Made by a program: the position numbers and the translations under genes
Assembly (NCBI GenBank): GCA_951802195.1
Contig: OX637625.1
Span: 930,001 to 994,000, forward strand
Length of the DNA stretch: 64,000 nucleotides
Reading direction: 5' to 3'
Origin: Tausonia pullulans
Taxonomy: Eukaryota; Basidiomycota; Tremellomycetes; Cystofilobasidiales; Mrakiaceae
The notes under the pieces: model-generated
Told to the model about the DNA's origin: nothing
Databases searched by the model: none
What the model saw: only the letters and a program-made list of their open reading frames with translations
In this document: one piece after another, positions 39,608 through 51,492 of the stretch
How positions within the stretch are numbered: the stretch's first letter is position 1
How the letters are laid out: each line of letters begins with the position of its first letter

Positions 39608-39632
39608 TGTGTCATGACTTAGACACAAAAAA
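39608..39632 (+). mobile_element. Very short LINE tail remnant, upstream of tRNA-Gly
   Basis: GTCATGACTTAGACACAAAAAA resembles the last 20 or so bases of the LINE. About 88 bp upstream of tRNA-Gly(GCC) and divergent from it. Weak by itself, but position and orientation fit the other copies. Confidence 0.4.
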
Positions 39633-40063
39633 GGGTTTGTATTCTAACCATCGAGTCATCTGCAACTTCAAAATACAATGGCCGTAGTCAATGAGAGGCA
39701 GCGGACCGGGGAAGGGAGATGCGCTATCGTGCGCGCGCTCCCGGAAGCGGCGGGGATGGCCAACCGGAGTAAGGAGAAGGAAGGGGGGGGGTGTGGGGGG
39801 GGGGGGGGGGGGGGGGGGAGCGTAAGAGGAGGGTCGTTCCTCTCCTCGCGTGTTTGTCCCTGCAGCTTCTCGTGGCTCGTCGCGACTCCTCGTGGCTCGT
39901 CGCGACTCCTCGTGGCCCCCTTGTGGCTCCTCGCAAGAGTCGACACAGGAGACCCCCTAAAGTCACGCCTACGCAGAATACCGAGCAGAACAAAGCCGTG
40001 GGCTCAGAGACGCAAGCGCAGGCGAGATCCCCGGTGGCGTGCAAGGATCATCGAGCGATTGAG

Positions 40064-40135
40064 GGATGTGTCGTATAGTGGTTATTATTCAAGATTTCCA
40101 TTCTTGAGACAGGTGTTCGATTCACCTCACATTCA
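40064..40135 (+). tRNA. tRNA-Gly(TCC)
   Basis: Acceptor GGATGTG/CACATTC; anticodon arm CAAGA-TTTCCAT-TCTTG gives TCC; T arm AGGTG-TTCGATT-CACCT. No intron. Confidence 0.92.
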
Positions 40136-40947
40136 ACCTTTTGGCCTTTCAAGCCGCATCCTGATGAAGCGGCCCTTTGGACCTTTTGCTCTAAGAACCT
40201 CCTCCTTTCTTCTGCCCTTTCCTCTCGAGCCGCCATCCCCTCCGCCTCGCATCCTTGAGCCTGGGCGCTCGCTGCTGGCATGGCCAACATGTCGGCCATT
40301 GGCCAAGCACGTGAGAAAAGTGCTGGAAACAAGAGGGGAGGCAACAGCCATGGTCGGAGATCCAAGTGGGTGGGACTCTGGGGTTTGAGCATACCAGCCG
40401 GCGCCGCTCATCAGCAGGCGGTGACCTGAGTTCGAGAAGGAAAGGCCGATCGGGCCCCGTCGTCGGACACACAGCAAGGGCTCATGGCCATGATCGTTGC
40501 ATAGGTCGACCGACGGCTGCAGCACACTGTCCATGGGCAGGTCGCAGACTGGATGCGATGTGAACGGACCCCAGCTCGCGAAGAAGCAAAGGCACGAAGG
40601 CACGGAGGCACGAAGGCCGCTCGTCGTCGTCCCCTTGTCGCCAGATCCGTCTCCCGTCGACGTTCTCCCACCCACCCCACGGCCCGGCAGCATGGCCCGG
40701 CGCACGAGAGACAGAGACTGATGGGAATCTTGAGCGATGGATGGTGAATGGCAAATAGCATTGCAGACGGCGGACCACACTGCCAGCGTCTTTGAACCAG
40801 GCCGCTGGGATTCCTGTTGCAAGAAAACAGGAACGCTTTCGTGTTTTTGGACATGTGCGGTGATGGCCTGAAGCAGTCGGTGAGATTGGGATGGCTGTGT
40901 GAGGCGACTGCTGATGTGATGGAGGCTGCGGTGACTGAGATATGCGG

Positions 40948-41034
40948 AATGGTGTGGTGAAGTGGCTATCATTGGTGCTTGCCAAGCAGATTTGCAGCAT
41001 GCACTAGGCCCGGGTTCAATTCCCGGCACCATTA
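40948..41034 (+). tRNA. tRNA-Gly(GCC), intron about 15 nt
   Basis: Matches the gene at 39434 on the other strand, including the intron. Last tRNA of array copy 1. Confidence 0.9.
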
Positions 41035-41189
41035 CACTTTTTCTCCGTGCCATTTGGACATGTTCAATTGTTAAGGTTCGCCCCACCAGTGATGCGCTGA
41101 GGAAAGGGCGTCAGTGGGAGAGTGGAACTGGAACGGTGGCGGTGGCATGGGCTCGCTTTGAGATCTTAAGCGGGTTTGTCGAGTCCGAA

Positions 41190-42020
41190 TGATGGCCAGA
41201 GTGCAAGACAACGTCTTCGACAAACTGGGACTTTATGGACAAGGACGAGTGTGGGACCAACGGAGGAGAGAAAGAGACGTGTGAGAAGCCAAGTGAGTGC
41301 GGCTTGATGGGACAAGGATGTCAGGATCTCGCTGACTTGCCACCTTAGTTCTGCACCTGCCTGTCTGACTGCGCCTGTGCTGCCTTCTCTTTGCTTGCTC
41401 CGCATTCCCTCATCTTGGACCGCTATTTCGCCACATTGGCTCACACTCCTTGTCTCATTCCTCCTTCCCCTCTTTTTATTCGTTATCTGCTCTACACTCT
41501 TTACGTTCTCGCCCTTCTCATCCCCTCTCTTGTTCTTACCCCTGGGTCATAAAATAAACGCCCAGTTCATCATAGATTTCGTTCTGCACTCTGACTATCA
41601 TTTGACTCGACAACCCTGCCCAAGACCTTGAAGCGAGCCCGTGTTACCCTCACCCTCTGAAGTTTTCCACTGTATCAACCGCCTCCGCTCTCAGTCCACT
41701 CTGTCACCAACGCTTCCCTCCTTATCCATCCTCCTTTGGCCTTGATCCTTGGGCCAATCCTAACAAAGGAAGAAGAGAATGAGAAAGCAGAAGAGTGTGG
41801 AACAGGCGACGGATGAAAAGAGAGGGAAGGGTAACAAGGCAATGAACGTGGAACGGTGTGGTGGAAGAAGGAACGACGACGAGGAGATGCCGACAATGGA
41901 AGAAGACACCGTGCAGCCATTCAAAGCGCACGTCGAGAATAAAAACAAGGGTGCAGGCGCAAGAGTGCAGGAGCGGAAGTGGCCGGCCAGGCACAGAACC
42001 AAAGTGGCGAGTCTGCAAGG
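41190..42020. mobile_element. LTR retrotransposon fossils, two opposed pieces
   Basis: 41190-41275 is a piece of the LTR on the minus strand. About 41330-41600 is most of an LTR on the plus strand ending CTGACTATCA, followed by TTTGACTCGAC and leader or internal DNA to about 42020. Same family as 19881-20249, more diverged, so older. Broken; no whole element. Confidence 0.55.
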
Positions 42021-42119
42021 CCCTGACATTTGCTGTCGTTGAGGCGCATCTGCATGATGAGACGCATGTGCTGAACCTTTGCTTCGCGCCTGGGCGACAC
42101 CTCAAGCTCTTTGGGTGAA

Positions 42120-43959
42120 AAAACCCTCATTTTTCATATTATATTATTTGCTGAAAAGGCCTTTATATGAATAGCGATTGAGGTTATTCTGACTAGTGAC
42201 ATGGCCAGCTATTATGTTAGATCATTTCCAGATCTACTCTTTAGACTCCAGATCTGAGTCAATGGCGCATAGCATAGGATGGGGATTAGATGAGTGAAGG
42301 GGGGGGGGGATATCGGATTCGACTAAAGGACATAGTGTCCAGTAGTACTGAGCCGCCTGGGTAGTCCAATCGACTACCTGATTTGAACTAAATGCAAGGG
42401 TAATTCAAAGTGGCAAGCTGCTTATGTTTTTTCTTCTTTCCGTCTTGAGTCTTAGATCTAACGCAGAGGACAGCATGACCAAGACCCTATGACAGACCTT
42501 TATTTTTGTGCTTTATCCGTTTATAGCGGTTCGTACCCAACCTGCCGTCAGACGCAGTCGACTGTGCTACGCCAGCTCTGAGAGGAAGCAAGGAGGAGAA
42601 TCTTTCTAGGAAGGGAAGGGGACGGACATGGTCTACGCTTGGTCCATGACTCGAATACAAAGAGGGGGAAAGGTACATTTGTATTTCTATTTGTAGTCTG
42701 TATTTATATGTCCATGGTATTTTTCGGGTCACGCCCCGTGCTGGGCCCAGGCGCCGTTCTCGAAAGAAAGATGTAATGCGGAGTTGAGCTCAGCCCTTCT
42801 GATTGCCAGTTCAAGCCTCGCCGCAGGTGAAAATCCCATACTCGGCGGCAACGATCTCTGTCCTGTCCCAGCCGACACGCCCCTCTCAAATCGCGCCATT
42901 ATGCACCGTTGGCAGCGATGCACAGGAGACATGGGGGGAGAAATAGGCTGATGTTTACCTCTTGTGGGCAGCCCTTGCGCTTTCGTCATCCTTCCCGAGA
43001 GCCGCTCTCAGCGGGTGTGTCTGGCCCTGGTGTCGACAAACATAACGCACTTCGTGCACCCGCTGCTTCTTTCTCACCATGATGGGTACCAGGAACCTCA
43101 GGAAGCCATCTATGCCCACCTTTCTTCCAGCTATCGCGCTGCGCGCGTACGCACGCTGGATGGTGACTGGAAGATTCAGCAATAACCCAACATGCGCTTT
43201 GTTTAGCATGCGCATCTTCGGCGTCCGGGCAGCTGATCATCCATGCATGCCGGTCCTTCTCGCTAATCTTTCCTGATTTATCTCTCTTGCGAGCGGCGGA
43301 CAGAGGTGAGCGATCCGAATATGGATGGCGCGCGCGCACACGGAAGCCAGGCGCTGGATCGATCTCATGATTCTCATCGCCTGCCACTGACGCTGCGGCA
43401 GTGACTCGATTTGGCTCTCCCACCGGTTTGTCTGCCAGTAGTCACCTGATAAGCAAAGGGAGAGGCTGCTTTTACCCTGGCCGGAGCTGTCATGCACGGC
43501 CGCCCACAGACCTGTCATATTTAGACACTCTCATGCGAGCGATCTCCGTCGGGGCGAGCTCAGCGGAAGAAGAGCGATAGGCCATGGCGAGCTCGCATCA
43601 GACCGTAAGAAGGGGCCGGCGACGTCGAAACGCCGACGGGAGGAGGGGCCGGACTGAGCGAGGCAGAAGACGGACGAGAAGATGAGACGGAGCCTCCCGG
43701 GTTATTTCGAGGAGCGACCGAAGGGGCGTGGAGTGCGACGCGCCGTGGCCGCCGAACTGAAGGCCGAGGCAGGCGGGCGGACAGCGCGAGCGCAAGGGCG
43801 AGGGAACGCGGAAGGGGCGATGAGGCTCGCCTCGCCTTCCCCTCGACACCTTCATCCCGCTCCCTCGCTTCTCCTCTGGCCCACCCCGCCGCCCGCCGCC
43901 CACCCTTGCGCCCTCCCACCCACTCTCGCTCGCTCGAGCGAGCAGTGCCTCCCTCCGCC
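42120..43959. other. Gene-poor stretch between array 1 and gene block 2
   Basis: It is more AT-rich at first (42120-42260) and has a G run near 42300. Two diverged patches look like LINE tails (about 42445-42505 and 42645-42665). No tRNA and no recognisable protein gene; a 257-codon minus frame at 43560-44333 is Arg/Gly/Glu-rich and overlaps the next gene. Confidence 0.4.
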
Positions 43960-46900
43960 ATGGGCGACCCCTTCGCCCCGCCACCGCCCAAACGACCGAG
44001 ACGGCGCGTGGCCCGCACGAGCCAGCCGCCCCAGGTCAACGACCGTGCTGCCGCTGTCCCACCTCTGGCCGGGCGCCGCCGCTCGCTCTCGTCTTCCTCC
44101 TTGCGGCCCCCTCTTCGGCATACCTGCGGCTCATCCTGCGATGGCTCATGCTCGGCCGCCTCCTCCTCCGGCTCGTCCAGAGGCTTGGGGATATCCCCCA
44201 TCGAGCGGGCGGTCGTTGTGGGCGCCGACGACGAGCCGCCCCGGTTGAAGGCGTTGTCTCGATTCCTTCCTTCCTCCCAGTACTCCTCCTCGTTCTCCTT
44301 CACCCTCTCGCCCTCCGCCGCAGCGTTTGGCACCCGATCCTACGTTGCTCTCACTCTTGGCCTCATCAGCTGCCTCCTCCCCGCTACTCTCGCTCGGCCC
44401 CTAACGGCCCGGGCCGGCCATGGGTCCCACGACGAGGCCGCTGAGCCGCTCCTCGCACCAGCACCTCCACCACCTCCTTCACGACCAACAGCGGTCCAGA
44501 ACCGAGCAGCTCCTCCTGTCCCACGGCGGCCGGATCACCAGCTCGTCCGGCGGACAGATATCGACATCCCGCACGACGACAAAACGGTTCTTCCGGAGCG
44601 TTTCGTCCGGAGGGACGACGGGTCATGGGAGCGTGATCCTGGCTGGGAGCTCTACGGGGTCTCCCCTACTGCAGTGGTGAGTCTCGCTTGCTTTTCTGTG
44701 CTTTCTCCCTCCTCTCCTACACGGCCCCTTTCCCTGCACCCCAGGCTTGCTTGTTCTCTCCGACGACGGACGAGACGCGAGCCAGCGTGGCGACGCACCC
44801 CTCGGTCGTCCCCACGTCTCTCCCCTTCTCCTTTGAGCCTCGCTATTTATACCAACCAGCCGTTGTTGCACCCATGCTGACCTCCCGACAAACCCTCTTC
44901 CAATGTCTATATTCTTCTTATTCCTCCCTGGCAAACTTTCACTCAGAATGCCGCCACCAACGAGACGGGCGCTGCCGTACCGCCCGGGTCCACGCCGACG
45001 GCGAGTCCGACAACGCTCCCTCCCGGCTGGGGCGGAGGCTCGCGCGACGAGTTCGAGGTCCCGCTCATCGTCGCCTGCAGTGTCGGGATCGCTCTCATTG
45101 TGATTGTGACTATCTTCACGTGCGTACCTGGCTTTTGAACTTTGACTCTCTCCTCGCTTTGTAGCTGATCGCTGACCTTGCTCGTCTCTTGCTCTCCTCC
45201 CGTGCCTGCTTGCACGCGTCACCGCCTGCCTTTCTTCTTCGCCGTTCCGCCCCCCCCCCCAGCCTCGTCGGCCGTAAAAATAAACAGCATCGCCGTCGCC
45301 AGCATCGGAAGCGCAGTGCTGCCGCTGTCGCTGCCGCTGCCGCTGCCACCGCTCGAGGCGAGTCTCCACCGGAGGACGAGCCTCTCAAGCCTGCATCCAT
45401 CCGACGAGGCGGCAGGACCAAGGCCGCGCTCGTTGGTGCGCTCAGGAGCTCGGGTGGTCGAAGCTTTCTTCGTCGACGGAAGGGCACCAAAGCAAGCATC
45501 ACTGTGCCTTTGGAAGAGAACAAGGGCAGCGATGGGGTTGGGGGAAGATCGTCTTCGACGGGTCGGTCGAGCGGGGAGAGCAGCGGGAGCAGTCAGGGCT
45601 CGTCGGCACGTCGACGACAGCTAGACGGTGAGATGAATGGCAGAAACGTCTCGACGACAACATCACCACCATCATCATCGACGACAGGGGGCGTCGATCC
45701 CTCCCCTCGAAGATCCCTGGACGGCGCTTCGACACAGCACGACAACCCTTACCCACCTTCCTCCAGTACTCTTCTTTCCCGGCCGCCTTTGGCGACCTCG
45801 TTTTCCCACTCGCCAGAGACCACGGGCATGTTCAATCACCGGCGTTCGACGGACACGGCCTCGACATCTATGACCTCCCTCTCCGCTGTGGAAGCGGTAG
45901 ACGGCGACGGATCGACAGCCTCTCCTTGTGACCCATCGGCGGGTTCCTCGCCCAGCGGCGACGGCTTCGACGATCCCGAGGGTCAGCAGCAGCCGTTGTC
46001 GTCGGGTCGACGGCATCGCCCTCATCGCCGACGCGATTCTCCGCCACCGCCGCATACAGCTCCCTCCCCTCGGTCTGCTGCTGTACTTTTCGCTGCCTCG
46101 TCTTCGGCGGCAGTAGCAACAGCAGCGCCGCCTGCCATGACGCCGCCGTCGTACGCTCGCTCGGGTGCCGCTCGTCCCAACACCGCCACATCTTTTCCTA
46201 TGGCCCCGTCCACCTCAGGAGGACGAGGCGCGTCGAGTTCAGCATCCGAGATGCCAGTGTCACCCTTTGGCTTCCCGGCCGAGAAGATCTCCTCAAGTGG
46301 CGGAGGCTTCTTCAATACGACGGCATCATCTTCCTCAATCCCTCTACCGCCCCCCGTCTCTGGCTCTTCAGCATCCGCCACACCCAGCACCGCCGCCCAC
46401 CTTGCGACGGACGAGAAGGCGACGCTCGCTCGACTCGCTGCGCAGGCTTCCCAGCCTGAGACCGACGAGTACGATAACGACGAGCTCAATGAAGGATCCG
46501 CCCCTCCCGCCGCATGGGTCCTCGGCGACGCGGACGGCGAGGATCACGCCGAGACCAGCGGCGATGGCCCGTCGGCTTCTCCTCTTGCCGCCTCCGCGCC
46601 CTCTGCTCCTTTCGTTGAAGACCCAGTAGAAGACCATGTCCAAGGCTCTTCCATTCTTCCGGCTCCTCCTCGGCGCTGGGGCGGCAAGACGCTCGAGGAC
46701 CCTTACCTTCCAGAGGGCGATCAGGCCTCTCTCTCCCTCGCTACGTTGCACCCCCCTGTCGCCGTTCCGTCGGCACCCTCTGAACCGCCGTCAGCTTCTC
46801 TTTCAGCCGCTGAGAACGAGGCAGACGACGCTGGACCTGCTGCACCCGACGATGTTGAAGAGGAAGACGGAATGCCTAGCGCCCCGCCGTTGATATGGGA

Positions 46901-47006
46901 GGAGGGGGATGCTGAGATCGGCGATCTCCCGGAGTACGCGAGGCGGACGTCGATAAGTCCTGCTGGTGGAGAACGGGAGAGGAGGCTTGAGGAAGGGACG
47001 GTGTGA
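43960..47006 (+). CDS. Single-pass membrane protein with long Ser/Pro-rich cytosolic tail
   Basis: Function not recognised. Three exons are inferred: 43960 to about 44677, about 44948-45120, and about 45263-47006. The first (ATG at 43960, context GCCATGG) has a basic patch KRPRRRVAR and later a hydrophobic segment YVALTLGLISCLLPATLA that could be a signal anchor; the true start could be further in. Exon 2 encodes NETGAAVPPGSTPTASPTTL and then a clear transmembrane helix FEVPLIVACSVGIALIVIVT. Exon 3 opens with a basic stop-transfer run (GRKNKQHRRRQHRKR), followed by about 570 low-complexity residues rich in Ser, Pro and Ala. It contains several PSAP motifs (APSAPFVED, VPSAPSEPP, MPSAPPLIW) and YAR-type ends (LPEYARRTS). 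The layout resembles a surface sensor or adaptor recruiter. Confidence 0.65.
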
Positions 47007-47649
47007 GTGCATTGGGAAAGGAGGAGGCTGGTTCTGAGTTCTTTTATTCTAGTCCTCTCGTGATTCTTATTTTCCAAAAAAAAAAACGAAGAAGAAAAGG
47101 AACGCCCTTTGGTTCTGGTTTACGATTCTGTTCCCGGGTGATCGTTTGTTATATCTTTGTTCGTTGTGTCTGCGGGTGCTCCTGCAAGGTGGCACCCTGA
47201 GGGGCGACTGATGGGCTCTTTCCGCTTCTCGAAGGGAACCACGAGAGAAAGAGGCGCTCGTGACTCATCCTTCGAAGGAGGCATTGGATCTTTCATGAGA
47301 CTTGTCAGGGAGCGACGATGGACAGAAAGGGACCCGCGCAGGTGGACAGGACGGAGCTTATAGAGGGTGCCGATTTGCTCAGAAAGCGAAGAGATAAGAC
47401 GATCTGTCGTCATTTCATTACAGAGAGGGAAACGAAAAGAGAGGGAGGAGAGTGACGAAGGGAATATCAAAGTAAGAGACGAAGAGAGGTATTGCGCTCG
47501 CACCCTCTGAGAGGCTGCGGGCGTCTAATTGCATACAGGACTAGAGAGATTGACCGAGAAGACGGATAGAAAAAGAGAGGGAGGAGGGCATATCACGAGA
47601 CGGTGTGCAAGCAAGAAGAGAGGATCGAATAGAAGAGACCGCGGGCGTC
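47007..47649. other. Convergent intergenic region
   Basis: 3' flanks of the membrane-protein gene and ISU1. Holds an A run near 47076. No gene seen. Confidence 0.5.
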
Positions 47650-48830
47650 TTAGGCGGTGGCCGAAGCGGTGGCAGTCTCCGCAGCGGCCTTTCACGCGGT
47701 GGGGAAAACAGATCGTCAGCTCCGAACAACACCTGGTGAAACATGGATCAAGCTCACAGGGATGGCCGAGGCAACGGGCCGCTTGCTTTGGTAGTCCCGG
47801 ATGGCGCTCTGGAGGAGTGGGAACAGAGGGTGTCAGTCGCCGCTGCCGCCAAGAGTCGAGGAGTCACCGACCTTGATCGCGTCCTCGGCGAGCATGGAGC
47901 AGTGGAGCTTGACAGGCGGGAGGCAGAGCTCCTTGGCAATCTCGGTGTTCTTGACCTTGGAGGCCTGCTCGAGCGACATGCCCTTGACGTGCTCGGTGAT
48001 GAAGGACGAGGAGGCGATAGCCGAGCCACAACCTGAAGAAGTGAAGAGACAGCGGGTTCGTCTCAGCGGGGAGCGAGCAGGGAGTGAGAAGGAAGAGGAA
48101 AGAGAGCGGACCGAAGGTCTTGAACCGGCTGAGGTAGGCGCGAGGGAGCCAGAAGCGAAGTGTCAGAAGCGCGCGCGAGGTGGAGGGAACGCGATCGTGG
48201 AGGAAACCAACACTTACACATCGGAGATAACACCGTTCTCGTCGACGCGGATCTGGAGCTTCATAACGCTACAGGACGCATACGCACACACAGGGAAAGG
48301 CGAGACGGGAAGAAGAGAGACGGCGGCCCTAGTCAGCCTCGTTCCGGGGCCGAAAGCCGACTGAGAGACCCAGGCTGGGAGCGAATCGAAAGGTGATGGC
48401 TCACTCTCCACAGGCTGACAGAGCGAGGGAACACATATGGCCGCCAGGTCAGCCTTCACTCGCACACAAAGCACGTTTGTCAAAGGAAGAGCGACCCACC
48501 GGGTGCTCCGACGAGACCGGTGCCGACGTCGAGGTCCTTCTTGTTCATGCTGCCAACCTGAGAGGACAAGAGCGAGAGCGAGCGAACGGACGGGACGGAG
48601 GTGAACGACGGTGCCGTCAGTCAAAGTAGCTCCACCTGCACAGAACAGAGAGAGAGTGTGTTTCGACGAACGTTGCGGGGCTTATTGTAATGGTCGAGGA
48701 CCTTCTCATGGTACCCACGGACAGCGGGCACAACGGTCGCAGGGCGGGCGAGCGGCGAGATCGAGGCGACGGTGGGGGCAGCGAACCGGGCGGAGCGGAG
48801 GAGAGAAGAGGTGGCCTGCTTCATGAACAT
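47650..48830 (-). CDS. ISU1: Mitochondrial Fe-S cluster scaffold ISU1/IscU
   Basis: Isu1 is the scaffold on which mitochondrial [2Fe-2S] clusters are built from sulfur given by the cysteine desulfurase Nfs1. Exon 1 on the minus strand (ATG 48828-48830) has a presequence rich in Ala, Arg and Ser and runs into GYHEKVLDHYNKPRNV. Later exons give GSMNKKDLDVGTGLVGAPAC, GDVMKLQIRVDENGVISDV, FKTFGCGSAIASSSFITEHV, and KELCLPPVKLHCSMLAEDAI. The three ligand cysteines (APACGD, FGCGSA, LHCSML) and the LPPVK motif bound by the Hsp70 chaperone are all present. A last small exon adds AAETATASATA before the stop at 47650-47652. About five introns. Confidence 0.95.
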
Positions 48831-49419
48831 GGTGATGAGGCTGTTTCGGATGTTGGAGGGGCGAAGGAAGGGGATGTGGAGGGAGGTGGTGGTTGTCGAA
48901 GGGGACTCGCAAAAGAGTGCGAGAGGCAGAGAGCGTCAGCGTCGCTGGCCCAGCCAATTGAGCGAGCGCTTCAGCCGCCGCGGATTCCCTGAATACGAAG
49001 GTCACGTGCACTTCAGAACCTTTCGACCCTGTTCCATCGTTCTCATACACGCTACCACATAGCAAGGGAGGACTTAATCTATACTTCTCCGAGGGCGCGT
49101 GTGAATCCCCTTTGGCGCGGTCGAGGAAGTCACAAAAGAAGCCTCAAGTTTGAAAGTTGTGGCTCGGATGGCCGAAGCAACGCCGAACCCCCGCCGAACC
49201 CCGAAATTCACATTAGGCCATCCCTCGGCATGCCAGGCATTCGCGGAAGGTGTGCTATTCGAATGATAGAGTATTTTACTTCTTTGCTTCTTGCCTTACT
49301 GGCCGTATTGTCGCTCTTCCGTTTACTCGTTCGGTCTGTCCGCATACCAGCTCGTTACATCGCCGTTACCGGTATCTGGTCACCTCATTGAAGCCAAGGC
49401 CGCCGCGAGAGCTCATTAT
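48831..49419. promoter_or_regulatory. ISU1 promoter side / ABC ATPase 3' flank
   Basis: Holds the ISU1 5' flank. No convincing open frame or RNA gene seen. Confidence 0.4.
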
Positions 49420-51492
49420 CTATTCGGGCTGCTGAAAGACGACCTTTCCCTGCGCGAGCCGCAGGATCTGACCTGGAGTGAGAGGGGCACAAGAGAATCT
49501 GTCAGTTGAAAAAGAGAGAGAAAACAACGGTAGGACATACCATCCTCGTTCCGCCATGGCCGGTCAGATTCGATGTGCCCGACCCAGATAACAGCTGTGC
49601 CTCGGCCAATATTGCGAAGGTGGAGTCTGCGTATGCGTCGATATCGTTCTTCACCATTAAGCTCTCACACTCAGGTCAAGTGAAGAAGGGGCGACGCACC
49701 GGCAGCGCTCCATCCCAATCTCGTCCATCGCATTGAACGGTTCGTCCAAGATTAGCAGCTTCGGCCTCCCAACGACCGCCCGACAAAACAGCAAAGTGGC
49801 CTGCGTCGCCGGCGTTTGATCCGCAAACTTCTCCCTCTCGAACGCCTCAATCCCTCCCTCAACATCCGGGAAGAATTCCTCAAGGAGAGCGCGCACGCGA
49901 GCTTTCTGCTCGATCGCGAGCTGTTGCTTGGAGAAGATGCCTTGAAAGCCTGTGCCGACGGCGTTGAGGACCGACATGTTACCCCGGGGGAAGGCCTTGA
50001 AGATCTCAGGAGAAGAGTGGCCCATAAGGGCGTTGAGAGTCGGGGTGGCAATCTTGCGGCGGGGCTGCTGGAACAAGAGGAGGGACGAGGTGGGGAGGGA
50101 ATAGGATCGAGGGTGGTCGCCAAGGAGGAGGGAGAGGACCGTGGTCTTGCCTGAGCCTGGCCACTCCATGCCGAGACTTTCCAATCAGAGCTCGCTCGAT
50201 AGATGACTGTCGCTAAGGGAAAAATACAGACCGTTGTGGCCCTGAAGATGCCATCGGTCGCCTGTCCGGATCGTCCAGGAGACATCGTCGAGCACCTTCG
50301 GTGAAGCAAGCACATTACGTCAGGGACACGTTCGCATTGAACATGTGCAAGGAGACTTGCCTTCTTCCCGCTGTACGATACATCGACACTGGTCATTCGC
50401 ACCACCTCCTCTCGCTCGCCTTGAGCAGCAGCCTCTTTTTCCCCCAACAGCCCTGCCTCAGCAGCACTCTTCGAGGAAGGCTGATGTCCGCGATGAGCGA
50501 TCTCCATCTTCTCATTCCACCAGCGCTTCTCGTCGCCCCGGACGCCCGTGCGGACACCTCCATCTTTGGTCGCTTCGGCGACGTGCGTGACCCACTCGGG
50601 GAGTTGCTCGCCACCTTTGACCACAAGGATGACTTTGGAATCGGCGTCGAGCTCCTCGAGCACGCGCGAGATGTCCTTGCGGCCTTCCCTAAAAATGGAA
50701 CGACCCCGACGGTCAGTCCAGGCAAGCGAAATATCGACAGCAGAAGGAGAGAGGGAGAACTAACGGGTCAAGACCAGCGAATGGCTCTTCAACGATGAGC
50801 AATCTCGGCGCCTTGAGTAGGCCAATGGCCAGCCTCGCTCTCCGAGTCTGTCCGTTCGAGAGCCCAACGAACGGCACGTCGAGAAGGTGTTCGATCCCGA
50901 CGCGTCGCGCAGCTGCTCTCGCCTTGTCGCCGCCCTTTTTGCCTCCCAAAAGCGGATCCGGATCGAGGAGGAAGAGCATTTTGTCGAGCAGCGTGAGTCT
51001 GTCGGACTCGAGGAGCGAATGGTACCGCGCAGTGTAGTCGCTGAACTCGCCCGTGGACGAGGGAGGGAGAGAGAAGGTGAGGTGGTGAATGAGGGACGAG
51101 GCTGGGACTCTGAGCTTCTCCTCGTCTAGGAAGGGGTAGCGACCTGGGTGAGGGACTGGAGGAGAGAGTCGGTGATGGGAGAGGAGGACCTAGAGTTGGC
51201 TGGTCAGCTCAACCATGACGAGAGGCGACCGCCCGTCCGCTCTCACCTCGACCAGGTTCTTCCGCTCAGCCCCACTTCCGACCACTGCCCAACGCTGGCC
51301 AAATTCAATCGTCAAGTCCACGTCCCTGAGGAGCGGCGTCGACGACCGGCGGTCGCCGTACCGAAACACTGAAGTCGATGGAGGGATACTGAAGACGGCG
51401 GGCTGCCGGCTTGCTGTTGTCGTCGAAGCTCGTCGCAAGAAGAGGAGACCACCGGTTATCTGCATCGACCGGACGGAACGGAGCAGCAGCAA
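49420..51492 (-). CDS. Tandem ABC ATPase, yeast YDR061W-like
   Basis: Two ABC nucleotide-binding domains sit in one chain without membrane segments, as in the fungal YDR061W/ModF-like group, whose role is unclear. The ATG is at 51490-51492. NBD1 has an odd P-loop (VVGSGAERKNLVEV), a signature GLSNGQTRRARLA and Walker B RLLIVEEPFAGLDP (about 50780-50840). NBD2 has a normal Walker A built across an intron (GHNGSGKTT, about 50150 and 50225), a weak signature (QTPATQATLLFCRAV) and Walker B LLILDEPFNAMD (about 49730). The last exons give LHLRNIGRGTAVIWVGHIES and GQILRLAQGKVVFQQPE, stop 49420-49422. The N-terminus is Arg/Ser-rich and could be a mitochondrial presequence. Confidence 0.8.

Noticed and set aside
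42740-42830. Possible tRNA relic (GAGCTCAG..., CAGTTCAAGCC)
   Set aside because: No pairing acceptor and no anticodon arm could be drawn.
43560-44333. Minus-strand frame of 257 codons
   Set aside because: Low-complexity Arg/Gly/Glu composition, no domain, and it overlaps the first exon of the membrane-protein gene, whose frame continues into convincing exons.
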